Shown here piece by piece: positions 8,058 to 16,233 of a DNA stretch of 64,000 bases (the stretch's first letter is position 1; each line of letters begins with the position of its first letter). The notes beneath the pieces were generated by a model. The model worked only from the letters and a program-made list of their open reading frames with translations, ran no database searches and had not been told where the DNA came from. The stretch is taken from contig NZ_BOLM01000004.1 of the NCBI RefSeq assembly GCF_016861605.1, forward strand, positions 186,001 to 250,000, read 5' to 3'. Origin of the DNA: Levilactobacillus wangkuiensis. GTDB taxonomy: Bacteria; Bacillota; Bacilli; Lactobacillales; Lactobacillaceae. A program made the translations under genes and the position numbers.

Positions 8058-8460
8058 ACCCGTTGTTCACGACCAAACCCGTTTAGCACAAAAGAGCCGG
8101 CCCGCCACTAAGGCCGACGCCGCAACCGTTACCGACTTACTCGACACCCTCAAGGCCAACAGCGAAAACTGCGTGGGGATGGCCGCCAACATGATTGGCG
8201 TTAACCTGCGGATCATCGTGGTCGACATGGGCATTCTGCCCGTCGCCATGATCAATCCGGTCATCACCAAGCAGGCTGGTCCCTTTCAAACCAGTGAGGG
8301 GTGCCTCTCGCTGACCGGCGAACGGCCAACAAAACGGTTTAAGACAATTGAAGTTGACTTCCTTAATCAGGCCTACCAGAAACAGCACCAGACCTTCACC
8401 GGTTTCGTGGCGCAAATTATTCAACACGAAGTCGATCATTGTAACGGTATTATTATCTAA
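8050..8460 (+). CDS. Peptide deformylase-like protein
   Basis: 136 aa with three deformylase motifs: GMAANMIG (normally GxGxAAxQ), EGCLSL and QHEVDH. The Cys and both His that bind the catalytic metal are present. The conserved glutamine of motif 1 is replaced by Met, and the protein is short compared with the usual 160-190 aa. It may be a diverged type-3-like deformylase with altered activity (inference). The start overlaps the preceding DUF1697 gene; GGAGG precedes it. Confidence 0.8.
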   Translation: MIRPVVHDQTRLAQKSRPATKADAATVTDLLDTLKANSENCVGMAANMIGVNLRIIVVDMGILPVAMINPVITKQAGPFQTSEGCLSLTGERPTKRFKTIEVDFLNQAYQKQHQTFTGFVAQIIQHEVDHCNGIII

Positions 8461-8480
8461 AAACCTAATTGACCGTAAAA

Positions 8481-8527
8481 AAATAACCCGGAGAAATCAG
8501 TGACGATTTCTCTGGGTTATTTCTTTT
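8481..8527. terminator. Bidirectional terminator between convergent genes
   Basis: AATAACCCGGAGAAATC pairs with GATTTCTCTGGGTTATT, with A-run before and T-run after. It serves both the deformylase-like gene and the convergent membrane-protein gene, overlapping the latter's stop. Confidence 0.85.
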
Positions 8528-8888
8528 TGGCCGTTAACTTTAGCCAGCCCCAACCAATCAAGGCCAGGTTAAAGATCATAATCAAGGCCCATAGCCACAG
8601 GTAATCGCTGATGAGTGCCGGCACCTGAGCGTGCCACAGCGCCAAGGTCATGCCAACAATCAGGACGGCATTGATTACCAGACCAATGCGCTTGGCCTGC
8701 CGCTGTTTCGCAAAGGCCGTCGCCGCAATAATCAGGAGCATCATCGCCACCATGACAACATTGGCCTCGCCCCAGTCAAAGTCGACGCCAAAACTACTCA
8801 TGGTGGATGGCTGAAGCGAAATAATCAGAAGAAACATCAAGCTCCCCACCGCATTTAACAGGGGGACACAGCCGTAGAGTCTTTGCAT
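8517..8888 (-). CDS. Small four-helix membrane protein, function unknown
   Basis: 123 aa with four predicted hydrophobic segments (about 5-25, 45-65, 72-92, 98-118) and short basic loops, ending KLTAKKK. No family recognised. The start at 8888 is chosen for the GGAAGGG site 8 nt upstream; the longer frame begins inside the upstream region without one. Confidence 0.65.
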   Translation of the reverse strand: MQRLYGCVPLLNAVGSLMFLLIISLQPSTMSSFGVDFDWGEANVVMVAMMLLIIAATAFAKQRQAKRIGLVINAVLIVGMTLALWHAQVPALISDYLWLWALIMIFNLALIGWGWLKLTAKKK

Positions 8889-8988
8889 GATTGTCACCCT
8901 TCCGTTGTGATTGCCTCGACTGTAACGGAGTTTGAACGGAAAGTAAACCAATTCGCTGGGGGTAGGTTGTTTGGGATTACAAACAGAG

Positions 8989-9545
8989 TGCGGAGCTAGC
9001 CGTTTAGGTTCTGAGCATTAGGGAGACCTGGGGCTTCTGTTCGACAACGTCGGGCAGGAGTCACAGGTCTTTCTAAGCGCAAGGACCTGGCTAGCGTAGC
9101 ACGTTTCAGAAACTGCCAGACTTGGGATTGAAAATGCGGGCGCTTAGCTGGTGAGCATTAACGTCACTAAGTGAATGACCCCGGGCTTGGGTCGTTTGCT
9201 TAGTGGGGTTAAGCACAACCAGCTGCCCACGGACGCACGTTTCAGAGGCTGTCGGACTTGGGATTGAAAATGCGGGAGACCAACTGCACTTGAGCATTAG
9301 GGAGACCTGGGGCTTCTGTTCGACAACGTTGGGCAGGAGTCGCAGGTCTTTCTAAGCGCAGGGACCTGGCTAGCGTAGCACGTTTCGGAAGCCGCCAGAC
9401 TCAGGATTGAAAATGCGGGCGCTTAGCTGGCGAGCATTAACGTCACTAAGTGAATGACCCCGGGTCTGGGTCGTTTGCTTAGTGGGGTTAAGCGCAACCA
9501 GCTGCCCACGGACGCACGTTTCAGAAGCTGCCGGACTTGGGATTG
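8989..9545 (+). repeat. Tandem array of four family 2 structured repeats
   Basis: The 746-nt gap 8889-9634 holds four units, about 8989-9130, 9136-9266, 9271-9409 and 9415-9545, alternating type A, B, A, B. Each has GAGCATTA, a variable hairpin, TAAGC, then a core with CACGTTTC and ending GGATTG. Type B hairpin: the 17-nt arm at 9165-9181 pairs completely (14 Watson-Crick, 3 G-U) with 9189-9205 around the loop CGGGCTT. Unit 1 is enclosed by GCTAGCC (8995-9001) with GGCTAGC (9089-9095). Unit 2 is enclosed by AGCTGGT with ACCAGCT. Apparent open reading frames across the array follow the repeats and look spurious. Confidence 0.65.
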
Positions 9546-9594
9546 CGAATTCGAGAGACTCTTTCAACAATCGTATTTTCCACTCATTCCCAAC

Positions 9595-9629
9595 AAAAAA
9601 GGAACCCAGAAGTCTCCCTCCAGGTTCCA
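9595..9629 (-). terminator. Terminator of the thioredoxin/reductase operon
   Basis: On the minus strand GGAACCT and GGGTTCC pair, followed by six T. Confidence 0.75.
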
Positions 9630-9634
9630 TCAAA

Positions 9635-10975
9635 CTAAGCTAAAAATTCTTTCAACTTCGTACCTAACGTTGGAAAAATCAGAATCTGCTTCTGCTGGAA
9701 ATCCTTGGCAGTCAAGCCCAAGCCGATGACGCTCACCAACTGGTTCATGTCGTCCGTGGCCGTTTGACTGACCTCGGCCGCGCCCACTAGTCGTTGGTCG
9801 TGGTCAAAGACCCCAATCAGTTCGGCGTCTTGATCATTGGTCCCCGCATAGGCAAAGTCTGGGGACAAGCCCATTTTCTTCAAATGGTATCGGCTATCTG
9901 CGGTCGCTTCGGCCACTGGAACCCCGACTTGTGCCACTTGTGGAAAGGTAAAGGACCCCGTGCCCGTGACCGGGTAGTGGATGGGTTCGTCGTCAGTCGC
10001 GGTTAAATAGGCACCCTCGAACTGGGCAACCGGCGTGAGCTTCGGCGCAACTACGGGTGACTTAGCCACCACATCGCCGGCTGCGTAAATGCCAGCCACG
10101 TTGGTTGCCAAATGGTCATCCACGATGATGCCCTGCCGATTGGTCTCGACACCCGCCGCTGCCAGATTTAATTTAGCAATGTTCGGACGACGCCCGGTCG
10201 CGTCAATCACGTAGTCGGCCGAGTAGCTGTCGCCTTCCGCGGTCGTTACGCTAAAGTCCGTTCCGGTCTGCGTCACTGCGTTAACGGATTGGCCAAAGTG
10301 GAATTTAATCCCCCGCGCCTGCATTTGCTTGACCACCACGTTCACGTGTGGTTGGTAGAACGCGCCTAAAGCATGGGGTGCGTGCTCAACGATTTCCACG
10401 CTGGCACCCGCTGCGCTCAGCACCGTGGCCAATTCCATGCTAACGTAACCCCCACCAATGAAGAGGACGCGCTGCGGCAACTCGGCCAGGTCCAACACAT
10501 CATTGCTGTTGTGGGTGAGTTCCTTACCCGGAATCGGTAATTGATTAGCCGTTACCCCAGTCGCAATCACGATTTTATCCGCCGTAAATTGTTCATCGTT
10601 GACTGCCACGGTGTGGGCATCGACAAAGCTGGCCGTACCCTGACGCGTGGAGACCGTTTCCGAATCAAACGCCGCCTGTGCATTCGCTGGGTATGGCGCA
10701 AAGGTAGCCTTCTTCGTTGCCATCAGTGTGGGCCAATCGATTTTAGCCGCCGTCTGAATGCCTCGTTGCTGAAGCTGTTGGGAGATCAGGACGGACCGCA
10801 CGGCACCCTCTAGGAAAATCTTGGGTTCGCAACCGTAATTGGGGCAGGTCCCGCCAAACAAGTCGTTATCCACAATCAGCACGGTCTGAGAACTGTGGGC
10901 TTCCTTCAACGCGGTCACGAGACCGTACGCAGCTGGGCCACTACCTAAAACAATATAATCAAATTTTTGAGTCAT
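9635..10975 (-). CDS. FAD-dependent pyridine nucleotide-disulfide oxidoreductase
   Basis: 446-aa flavoprotein of the glutathione/mercuric reductase class. It has an N-terminal FAD site GSGPAAYG, the redox pair Cys44/Cys49 in GGTCPNYGCEPK, a second nucleotide site GGGYVSMELA, and the FAD-binding GIYAAGDVV. The C-terminal dimerisation domain lacks an obvious catalytic His-Glu pair, so it may reduce a small disulfide such as a low-molecular-weight thiol, or a persulfide, rather than glutathione (inference). The start codon is adjacent to the thioredoxin stop, making a two-gene operon. Confidence 0.85.
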   Translation of the reverse strand: MTQKFDYIVLGSGPAAYGLVTALKEAHSSQTVLIVDNDLFGGTCPNYGCEPKIFLEGAVRSVLISQQLQQRGIQTAAKIDWPTLMATKKATFAPYPANAQAAFDSETVSTRQGTASFVDAHTVAVNDEQFTADKIVIATGVTANQLPIPGKELTHNSNDVLDLAELPQRVLFIGGGYVSMELATVLSAAGASVEIVEHAPHALGAFYQPHVNVVVKQMQARGIKFHFGQSVNAVTQTGTDFSVTTAEGDSYSADYVIDATGRRPNIAKLNLAAAGVETNRQGIIVDDHLATNVAGIYAAGDVVAKSPVVAPKLTPVAQFEGAYLTATDDEPIHYPVTGTGSFTFPQVAQVGVPVAEATADSRYHLKKMGLSPDFAYAGTNDQDAELIGVFDHDQRLVGAAEVSQTATDDMNQLVSVIGLGLTAKDFQQKQILIFPTLGTKLKEFLA

Positions 10976-11299
10976 CTAAGCACCTAACGCTTTCTTCAAT
11001 TCTGCAGCAAACAACGGCTTGGGCCGAGCACCCACCAGGCGATTGATCACCTGGCCATCCTTCTTGATCAGGAAAGTTGGAATCCCCTGAACGTTGAATC
11101 GACTGGCAGTTTCCTGGTCATGGTCCACATTGATCGACGTGAAGGTCACCCGTTCACCAAATTCTTCGCTGGTCGACAAGCTTTTCAAAATTGGGTCCAT
11201 CATCTTACAAGGTGGACACCAGTCGGCCCGGAAGTCGACAACGGTGACGCCGGTATTGGTTTCATTTTCAAAATTATCATCGTGGATTTCTTTAATCAT
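10976..11299 (-). CDS. Thioredoxin-like protein with WCPPC active site
   Basis: 107-aa thioredoxin fold with W27-C-P-P-C31 in place of the usual WCGPC, and the cis-Pro in QGIPTF. A Pro-Pro active site generally lowers reducing power relative to WCGPC. The start at 11299 follows GGAGGA by 7 nt; an upstream ATG at 11335 has no ribosome site. Co-transcribed with the disulfide reductase, which is likely its electron donor or pathway partner (inference). Confidence 0.88.
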   Translation of the reverse strand: MIKEIHDDNFENETNTGVTVVDFRADWCPPCKMMDPILKSLSTSEEFGERVTFTSINVDHDQETASRFNVQGIPTFLIKKDGQVINRLVGARPKPLFAAELKKALGA

Positions 11300-11417
11300 A
11301 TTAAGTTCCTCCTGGTTATATACCCCAATAGGCATTCATCTATTAATTAGCCAGCGTTCTAATCATTAATTTCATCATCAAGGCTTCTAAAACGTTGGTT
11401 AATTAACAACGAGACTC

Positions 11418-11439
11418 AATATACCCCCTTAGGTATATT
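11418..11439. promoter_or_regulatory. CsoR/CstR-like palindromic operator
   Basis: AATATACC (11418-11425) and GGTATATT (11432-11439) are perfect arms around CCCTTA. The ATACCCCC...GGTAT core resembles the ATACCCC-type sites bound by CsoR/CstR regulators (Cu(I) or persulfide sensors). It lies about 120 nt upstream of the thioredoxin gene. Confidence 0.5.
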
Positions 11440-11479
11440 TTAGCAAGCTTTTTTGCTTACTTTTTATAAAACGGAACGC

Positions 11480-11513
11480 AAAAACAGCGCTAGCACGCGA
11501 ATGCTGGCGCTGA
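11480..11513 (-). terminator. Terminator of the tannase gene
   Basis: On the minus strand CAGCGCCAGC pairs with GCTAGCGCTG, followed by TTTTTG. Confidence 0.8.
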
Positions 11514-11522
11514 ATTATTTTT

Positions 11523-12923
11523 TTACTGACACAACTGATCAATCCAATCAAACAACTCGGGTAGGTCATAATCCCCGCTGTGCGGCGTGGCCCACGGCAT
11601 GGCGAAATCGACGTCATACCCCCGGTTACGAAGCTTCGTCGCCAGAATCATCGGAATGGCAAACGAGGTATCCCGGTCAGCGGCGCCGTGGCGAATCCGC
11701 CAGTGCGGGGCGACCTGCGACTGTTTCTTCAATAGATAGGTCAACGGATTAACCGCAGCTACCAGGTCGGCATCGGCCAACTGCGCCGGCACCGTCGTGT
11801 GCTGTTGGGCAAACGCCGTGAAGTGGCGGGCAGGCGTCAAGCGACTGCCGAAGAGGTCATTTTCAGGATTGTTCACCGCCAACGCGTCAAAGGCGGGCAC
11901 GCTCTTCATTCGGGTAATGGCGCGCAGGTACTGGGGCCAGTCGATCCGTGTGACCGTGTGGCCTTTGACGATGGCGCCGGCATACTTGGTCACATCTTGC
12001 CCGGCATCTAATGCGCGCTGAGCGGAGGCCGTCAGCACGTGAATGATTTGCGTTTTAAAGCTGCCCTCACCTGCTGCGTCTAATGTCAGTGGGTTTCCCA
12101 CCTGATCCGTCAACGCCAAACGATTCAGATACGCCGGAAAGGCCGCACTTAACTCCGGCGATAGGCGTTGCTCGTTGGGGGTCAGCTGGCCGTGAACCGG
12201 CGTACAAATTTTCCGACCGGCTTCGACCCGAACTCTCTGACGGTGCCATTGATTGATCCCCTTAAATTGCCATTCGTAGGCGGCATCGGCGTGCTCCAGG
12301 TTGTGAATCGGGCAGTAGGCCGAGACGGCAAAGATGTCGTCGGTTGCGGGAGCGGCGCCCAACTCCTGTAGGCGTGTTTCAAAGAAATCGGCGTTGCCAC
12401 TAGCGCCCATCAACGCTGACGTGGCGCCGCCCGCGCTGGTGCCGTTGGTGATGATACGTTCGGGGTTGCCCGGTAACCAACCGGCATTGAATTTCACGTA
12501 ACGCACGGCGGCCTTCATGTCCACAATAAATGCTGGGGCCTTCCCTGTATTCTGGCCTTGGCCATCGGTCGACGTGCGGCCGCGCAAGCCCGCTGAAACC
12601 ACGACGTAGCCCCGTTGTAAGGCCTGCACAATCGTGTCACCGCGGCTAAAGGCATCCGGATTCCCCGGAAAATCACGCGGCCCGGGTAAATAGCCCCCCA
12701 CGGTATTTGGCATAAAAATTGGCGCCGTCACCCGCTGATAGCCGTTGACCGTGCCACCATGGAAGTAGGCCTCCGGCACAAACACGTTCAGCTGTTGAAT
12801 CGGGTCGACCGGCATCCTCACGTAATTAATATCCATGAACGCCCGGTAGGCCACCTTTTCGGCACCAATCGTCGCTGTCGCCGATTGGCCCTGAGTCTCA
12901 TCGAATCGCAAACCTGTTGGCAT
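11523..12923 (-). CDS. tanB: Tannase, subtype B (tannin acylhydrolase)
   Basis: 466-aa alpha/beta-hydrolase that splits gallate esters of hydrolysable tannins. It closely resembles L. plantarum intracellular tannase: MPNTVGGYLPGP, RGYVVVSAGLRGRT, nucleophile motif GTSAGG, AYCPIHNLEHAD, RIRHGAADRDTSFAIP (catalytic Asp) and ATPHSGDYDL (catalytic His). With the start at 12923, which has GGAGG 7 nt upstream, the nucleophile is Ser163, as in the plantarum enzyme. There is no signal peptide, so it acts in the cytosol. No gallate decarboxylase or transporter is adjacent. Confidence 0.93.
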   Translation of the reverse strand: MPTGLRFDETQGQSATATIGAEKVAYRAFMDINYVRMPVDPIQQLNVFVPEAYFHGGTVNGYQRVTAPIFMPNTVGGYLPGPRDFPGNPDAFSRGDTIVQALQRGYVVVSAGLRGRTSTDGQGQNTGKAPAFIVDMKAAVRYVKFNAGWLPGNPERIITNGTSAGGATSALMGASGNADFFETRLQELGAAPATDDIFAVSAYCPIHNLEHADAAYEWQFKGINQWHRQRVRVEAGRKICTPVHGQLTPNEQRLSPELSAAFPAYLNRLALTDQVGNPLTLDAAGEGSFKTQIIHVLTASAQRALDAGQDVTKYAGAIVKGHTVTRIDWPQYLRAITRMKSVPAFDALAVNNPENDLFGSRLTPARHFTAFAQQHTTVPAQLADADLVAAVNPLTYLLKKQSQVAPHWRIRHGAADRDTSFAIPMILATKLRNRGYDVDFAMPWATPHSGDYDLPELFDWIDQLCQ

Positions 12924-13010
12924 CCTCATTCCTCCATTTCAAGTCATCTTCGTTGGCTCTACTTTAGTGGAAATGCCGGTCGGACGCAATTCATTTGCCG
13001 AAACACGTGG

Positions 13011-13460
13011 TTAATTACGCGGCAGATTCTGATTTTGCGTTTGAATCAAGGTGATGAGTTGCCACCGCTCCGTGGGCAACGGCGGCCGCGCGGGACTATC
13101 TTCGGGGCGACACACCTTGGTCGGCCAGCTGAGTTGATAGTCCAGGGAGAGCTCGCTGAACAGATTCAGCTGATGGCCCCGATAGCCTTTGACATAACTG
13201 TTCACTCGACCATTAAAGTGGATTACATCGCCCCGTTCGAGCTGACCCAAGCGTTGGAAGCCCTTGGTCAGGTTGAACCAGAGATGGTCCGTCAATAATT
13301 GCTCGGTCGGAATCAACCGCACCTGCCGCAGTAAAATTGTCGGCTCCTCCCCCTTGTACCCCGACTTGATGCCGTACCGCTCAAAAATCCCCTTGAATGG
13401 GTGTCGCTCCATGTTCCCTAACTCTGCCAACTTCTGGCGCTGACTCGGCCGTGCCTTCAT
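13011..13460 (-). CDS. Uncharacterised protein, possible OB-like fold
   Basis: 149 aa, soluble and basic. The middle (about 40-110) has beta-rich ILLRQVRLI, LERGDVIHFNGRV and YRGHQLNLF, in a pattern like OB-fold nucleic-acid-binding proteins. The assignment is weak. No catalytic motif. It is monocistronic with GGGGGC before the ATG. I do not recognise a named family. Confidence 0.6.
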   Translation of the reverse strand: MKARPSQRQKLAELGNMERHPFKGIFERYGIKSGYKGEEPTILLRQVRLIPTEQLLTDHLWFNLTKGFQRLGQLERGDVIHFNGRVNSYVKGYRGHQLNLFSELSLDYQLSWPTKVCRPEDSPARPPLPTERWQLITLIQTQNQNLPRN

Positions 13461-13637
13461 GGCTGTCGCCCCCTTTTAGGTTAACTCCGTAATTAATCGC
13501 CAAATGTTTTTTTGAATTAAAGATAGTTTGGTCGCACCCTTTACCAACCCAGCGACGTTCACCAGCCGTTGGCGCTGTAATCCCGCAACGCTTGCACCTC
13601 CCCGCAACCTATTTGTGAAATTAGCGAGCCATATCCG

Positions 13638-13666
13638 TTGTTGTAAGCGCTATCATCAGGTAGAAT
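13638..13666 (+). promoter_or_regulatory. Sigma-A promoter with overlapping CcpA cre site
   Basis: TTGTTG (13638-13643), 17-nt spacer, TAGAAT (13661-13666). TGTAAGCGCTATCA (13642-13655) matches the cre consensus TGWAANCGNTNWCA at every defined position and overlaps the -35, so carbon catabolite repression of the permease is likely. The rest of 13461-13736 shows no gene. Confidence 0.7.
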
Positions 13667-13736
13667 GACTAAAGGAATTTCACAAGTACATACGACCCGA
13701 AACCATTATTTAGTTCAATGAAAGCGAGCGATAACT

Positions 13737-15161
13737 ATGCAGAATTTGTCCCGTCACATTTCGTTTCCCCGCCTCCTGATTTTGGGTGCGTCCAGCGTCA
13801 TCGGCAGTAGCTGGATCTATACCAATGGGATTTTCTTCGATAAGTACGGCGCCGGGGGCGAAATCTTCGGCTTCATGCTGGCCACGTTCATCACCGTGCT
13901 GGCCTCACTGTCCTTTGCGGAGCTCTCCTCCATCTTTCCGCGGAGTGGCGGACCCGTGGTGTACAGCTACCTGGCCTTTGGCAAACGCTGGGGGTTCGCG
14001 ACCGGTTGGGCAATTCTGGGCGCCTATTTGAGCGCGCTCTCCTTCTACGTGACGGCGTCGAGCATGTTACTGGCGACGCTGGTGCCGAAAATTTCGACGG
14101 GACCGGGCTACACGATTGCCGGGGCCCACGTTTCGTTGATGGAACTGGCGATTGGGGTGGCGTTCACCCTCTTCATTTTCGCGTTAAATATCCGCGGCAC
14201 CAAGCTGACAGCGGGCGTCCAGGCGGTCCTGTTCATTGGCCTGGTGATTTTGGGTGGCGCGCTGGTCGTCACCGGCTTTACGCAAGGGAGTCCGAAAAAC
14301 TTCTGGCCGGCCTTCGCTACTGGGAGTGATCCGCTGGCCAACGTGGTGCGGTTCGTCCTGCCAGCCATGACCTTTTTGACCGGGTGGGAGGTCGTGACCA
14401 TTCTGGCTGAGGAAGCGGCAATGCCGCCGCGGAAAATTGGGAAGGCCGTGGTCGGCGCCATCCTGCTAGCGGCCAGCTACTACATCATCGTGTTGCTGGC
14501 CAGCGCGTGGGTCTACCCGTGGCAAAAGACGGCGACCTTCAGCATGGGCTCCATCACGGCATTTACCGAAGCAGGCTTCCCGCTGTTGGGAACGGCGGCC
14601 TACCTGATTGCCTTTCTGGGCCTGCTGACCAGTTTCATCGGCCTGTTCACGGCGGCACCTCGGTTGATTTTGTCGTTGGCGCGAGCAGGCCTGTTGCCAC
14701 CCAAGTTTGCCGAAATTAATGAAAAACACAATACGCCGGTCAACGCGACGGTGTTGGTTCTGGTCTTTGCGGTCGGCTTCGGCTGGCTGGGTAAGGGCGC
14801 GATGACCTACTTCCTAGACCTCGGTGGCTTCTTCGTGGCCATGGCCTGGGCAATCACGGCGGTCGCCCTCTGGCGGATTCGCCGGACTTACCCGACGATC
14901 AATGGTGGTTTCCGGCTGAAACGCCTATGGCCCAGCCTGCTGGGTGGCCTGTTGGCGGTCACGATTGCGGTAGCGACCCTCTATCCCAAATCACCAGTCG
15001 CGCTGGCCTGGCCGACAGAATACATCATGCTGGCGGTCTGGATTGGCCTGGGCCTACTGTTCTACGCGCTCGGCCGCAAGGAACACCAGCCCAAGGATCA
15101 GGCGCTCCACCATCTGTTGGGCGAAAAAGAATTTCAACGTTTGAAGGATTTGAAAAAATAG
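13737..15161 (+). CDS. APC-superfamily amino acid permease
   Basis: 474-aa membrane protein with about 12-13 hydrophobic helices. It opens with the APC signature GASSVIGSSWIY in helix 1, has an FAELSSIFPRSGGPVVY segment in helix 2, and a short charged C-terminus. Such permeases import amino acids by proton symport or exchange them for amines; the substrate is not predictable here. The coding is GC-rich. The ribosome site is weak (GAAAGCGAG). Regulation by CcpA is suggested by the cre at 13642-13655. Confidence 0.87.
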   Translation: MQNLSRHISFPRLLILGASSVIGSSWIYTNGIFFDKYGAGGEIFGFMLATFITVLASLSFAELSSIFPRSGGPVVYSYLAFGKRWGFATGWAILGAYLSALSFYVTASSMLLATLVPKISTGPGYTIAGAHVSLMELAIGVAFTLFIFALNIRGTKLTAGVQAVLFIGLVILGGALVVTGFTQGSPKNFWPAFATGSDPLANVVRFVLPAMTFLTGWEVVTILAEEAAMPPRKIGKAVVGAILLAASYYIIVLLASAWVYPWQKTATFSMGSITAFTEAGFPLLGTAAYLIAFLGLLTSFIGLFTAAPRLILSLARAGLLPPKFAEINEKHNTPVNATVLVLVFAVGFGWLGKGAMTYFLDLGGFFVAMAWAITAVALWRIRRTYPTINGGFRLKRLWPSLLGGLLAVTIAVATLYPKSPVALAWPTEYIMLAVWIGLGLLFYALGRKEHQPKDQALHHLLGEKEFQRLKDLKK

Positions 15162-15168
15162 CCAAAAA

Positions 15169-15200
15169 AGACGGCCACCTCGCTATGGGGTGACCGTCTT
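15169..15200. terminator. Bidirectional terminator between permease and dehydrogenase genes
   Basis: AAGACGGCCACC and GGTGACCGTCTT pair (one mismatch), with an A-run on the left and T on the right. The genes on either side converge here. Confidence 0.8.
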
Positions 15201-15210
15201 CACGTTCAAT

Positions 15211-16155
15211 TTACTTGTCCTGATCCTGTTTCAATAGCTTTAGCAAATCGCGATCCCGCTGCGCCACAATTTCAGCGCCGGCATCCCCGTCCCAGTCAAA
15301 GAACCCGTGGCCGGTCTTGAGACCGAGGTCATGGTCGGCCACCTTTTTCGCCAACGCGGGGTCTTCGCCCTGCGTCGCGCCGAGGTCAGCGTAGAGGTAC
15401 TTGCTGATGTTGTCGAAGATATCTAGGCCACCCAGGTCGGCGCTGGCAACGGGCCCGACTAGGCTCCAGCGACGGCCCAGGCTGTACTTGATAATATCAT
15501 CGACGGCCGCGGGTGAGGCGATGCCGGCGTCGATGATGTGCAGGGCTTCCCGCATGACGGCCAGCTGGATGCGGTTGCCGACAAAGCCTAGTGACTCGCG
15601 CTTCAGGCTAACGGCGTGCTTGTCAATGTGGTTCATCAGCGCCGCCGTCAGGTCGACCGTAGCTTGGTCGGTCTGCTTGCCGGGCACGACTTCAACCAAC
15701 GGCATCAACTGTGCGGGGTTCCAGAAGTGGGCCACGACAAAGCGGTTCGGGTGCTGCAGGACCGACTGAATGGCGGTCGGACTGAGTCCAGACGTGTTGG
15801 TCGCCAGAATGGTCCCCTCGCTGACCAGGGACTCAACGCGTTGCCAGACCTGCTTCTTGACGTCGAGGTCCTCGATGATGGATTCAATTACGAAATCGGT
15901 GTCGGCCAGGGCAGCGGCGTAGTCTGTCGTGGGCGTGATGCGGTCCAGGATGGTCGCGTCGTCTTCGTGTAGTAGACCGGCCTCACGGAAGGTGGCAAGG
16001 TCATGCTTGATGGCGGTCAATCCCTGTTCAAGCGCGGTATCACTGGTGTCCAGCAAGCGAACGGGATACCCCTTCATGGCAAATTGTAGCGCCGTGGCGT
16101 GCCCCATGGTCCCCGCGCCGATGTTAGTAATGATCTTGATATCTTCTAGATTCAT
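15211..16155 (-). CDS. 3-hydroxyacyl-CoA dehydrogenase family protein
   Basis: 314-aa NAD-dependent dehydrogenase. Rossmann motif IGAGTMGHATALQFA at the N-terminus; the catalytic region has AHFWNPAQLMPLVEVV (active His) and the substrate Ser/Asn in NTSGLSPT and GFVGNRIQ. The C-terminal helical domain carries GLKTGHGFFDW. The family oxidises 3-hydroxyacyl-CoA or related 3-hydroxy acids. No beta-oxidation genes are near, so a role such as L-gulonate-like or 3-hydroxybutyrate oxidation is possible (inference). Start 16155 follows GGAGG by 8 nt. Confidence 0.88.
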   Translation of the reverse strand: MNLEDIKIITNIGAGTMGHATALQFAMKGYPVRLLDTSDTALEQGLTAIKHDLATFREAGLLHEDDATILDRITPTTDYAAALADTDFVIESIIEDLDVKKQVWQRVESLVSEGTILATNTSGLSPTAIQSVLQHPNRFVVAHFWNPAQLMPLVEVVPGKQTDQATVDLTAALMNHIDKHAVSLKRESLGFVGNRIQLAVMREALHIIDAGIASPAAVDDIIKYSLGRRWSLVGPVASADLGGLDIFDNISKYLYADLGATQGEDPALAKKVADHDLGLKTGHGFFDWDGDAGAEIVAQRDRDLLKLLKQDQDK

Positions 16156-16233
16156 TTGAAACGCCTCCAAATAAGTTGTTAGTTGGTTTGCGTTCTCTTT
16201 CTGCTCTCTGGGTTTAGTTTAGCATGGATTGGA

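Noticed and set aside
9106-9633. Open frames of 63 and 87 aa on the minus strand in the 9 kb array
   Set aside because: They share sequence only because the repeats do; the conserved features are stems and loops, not codons.
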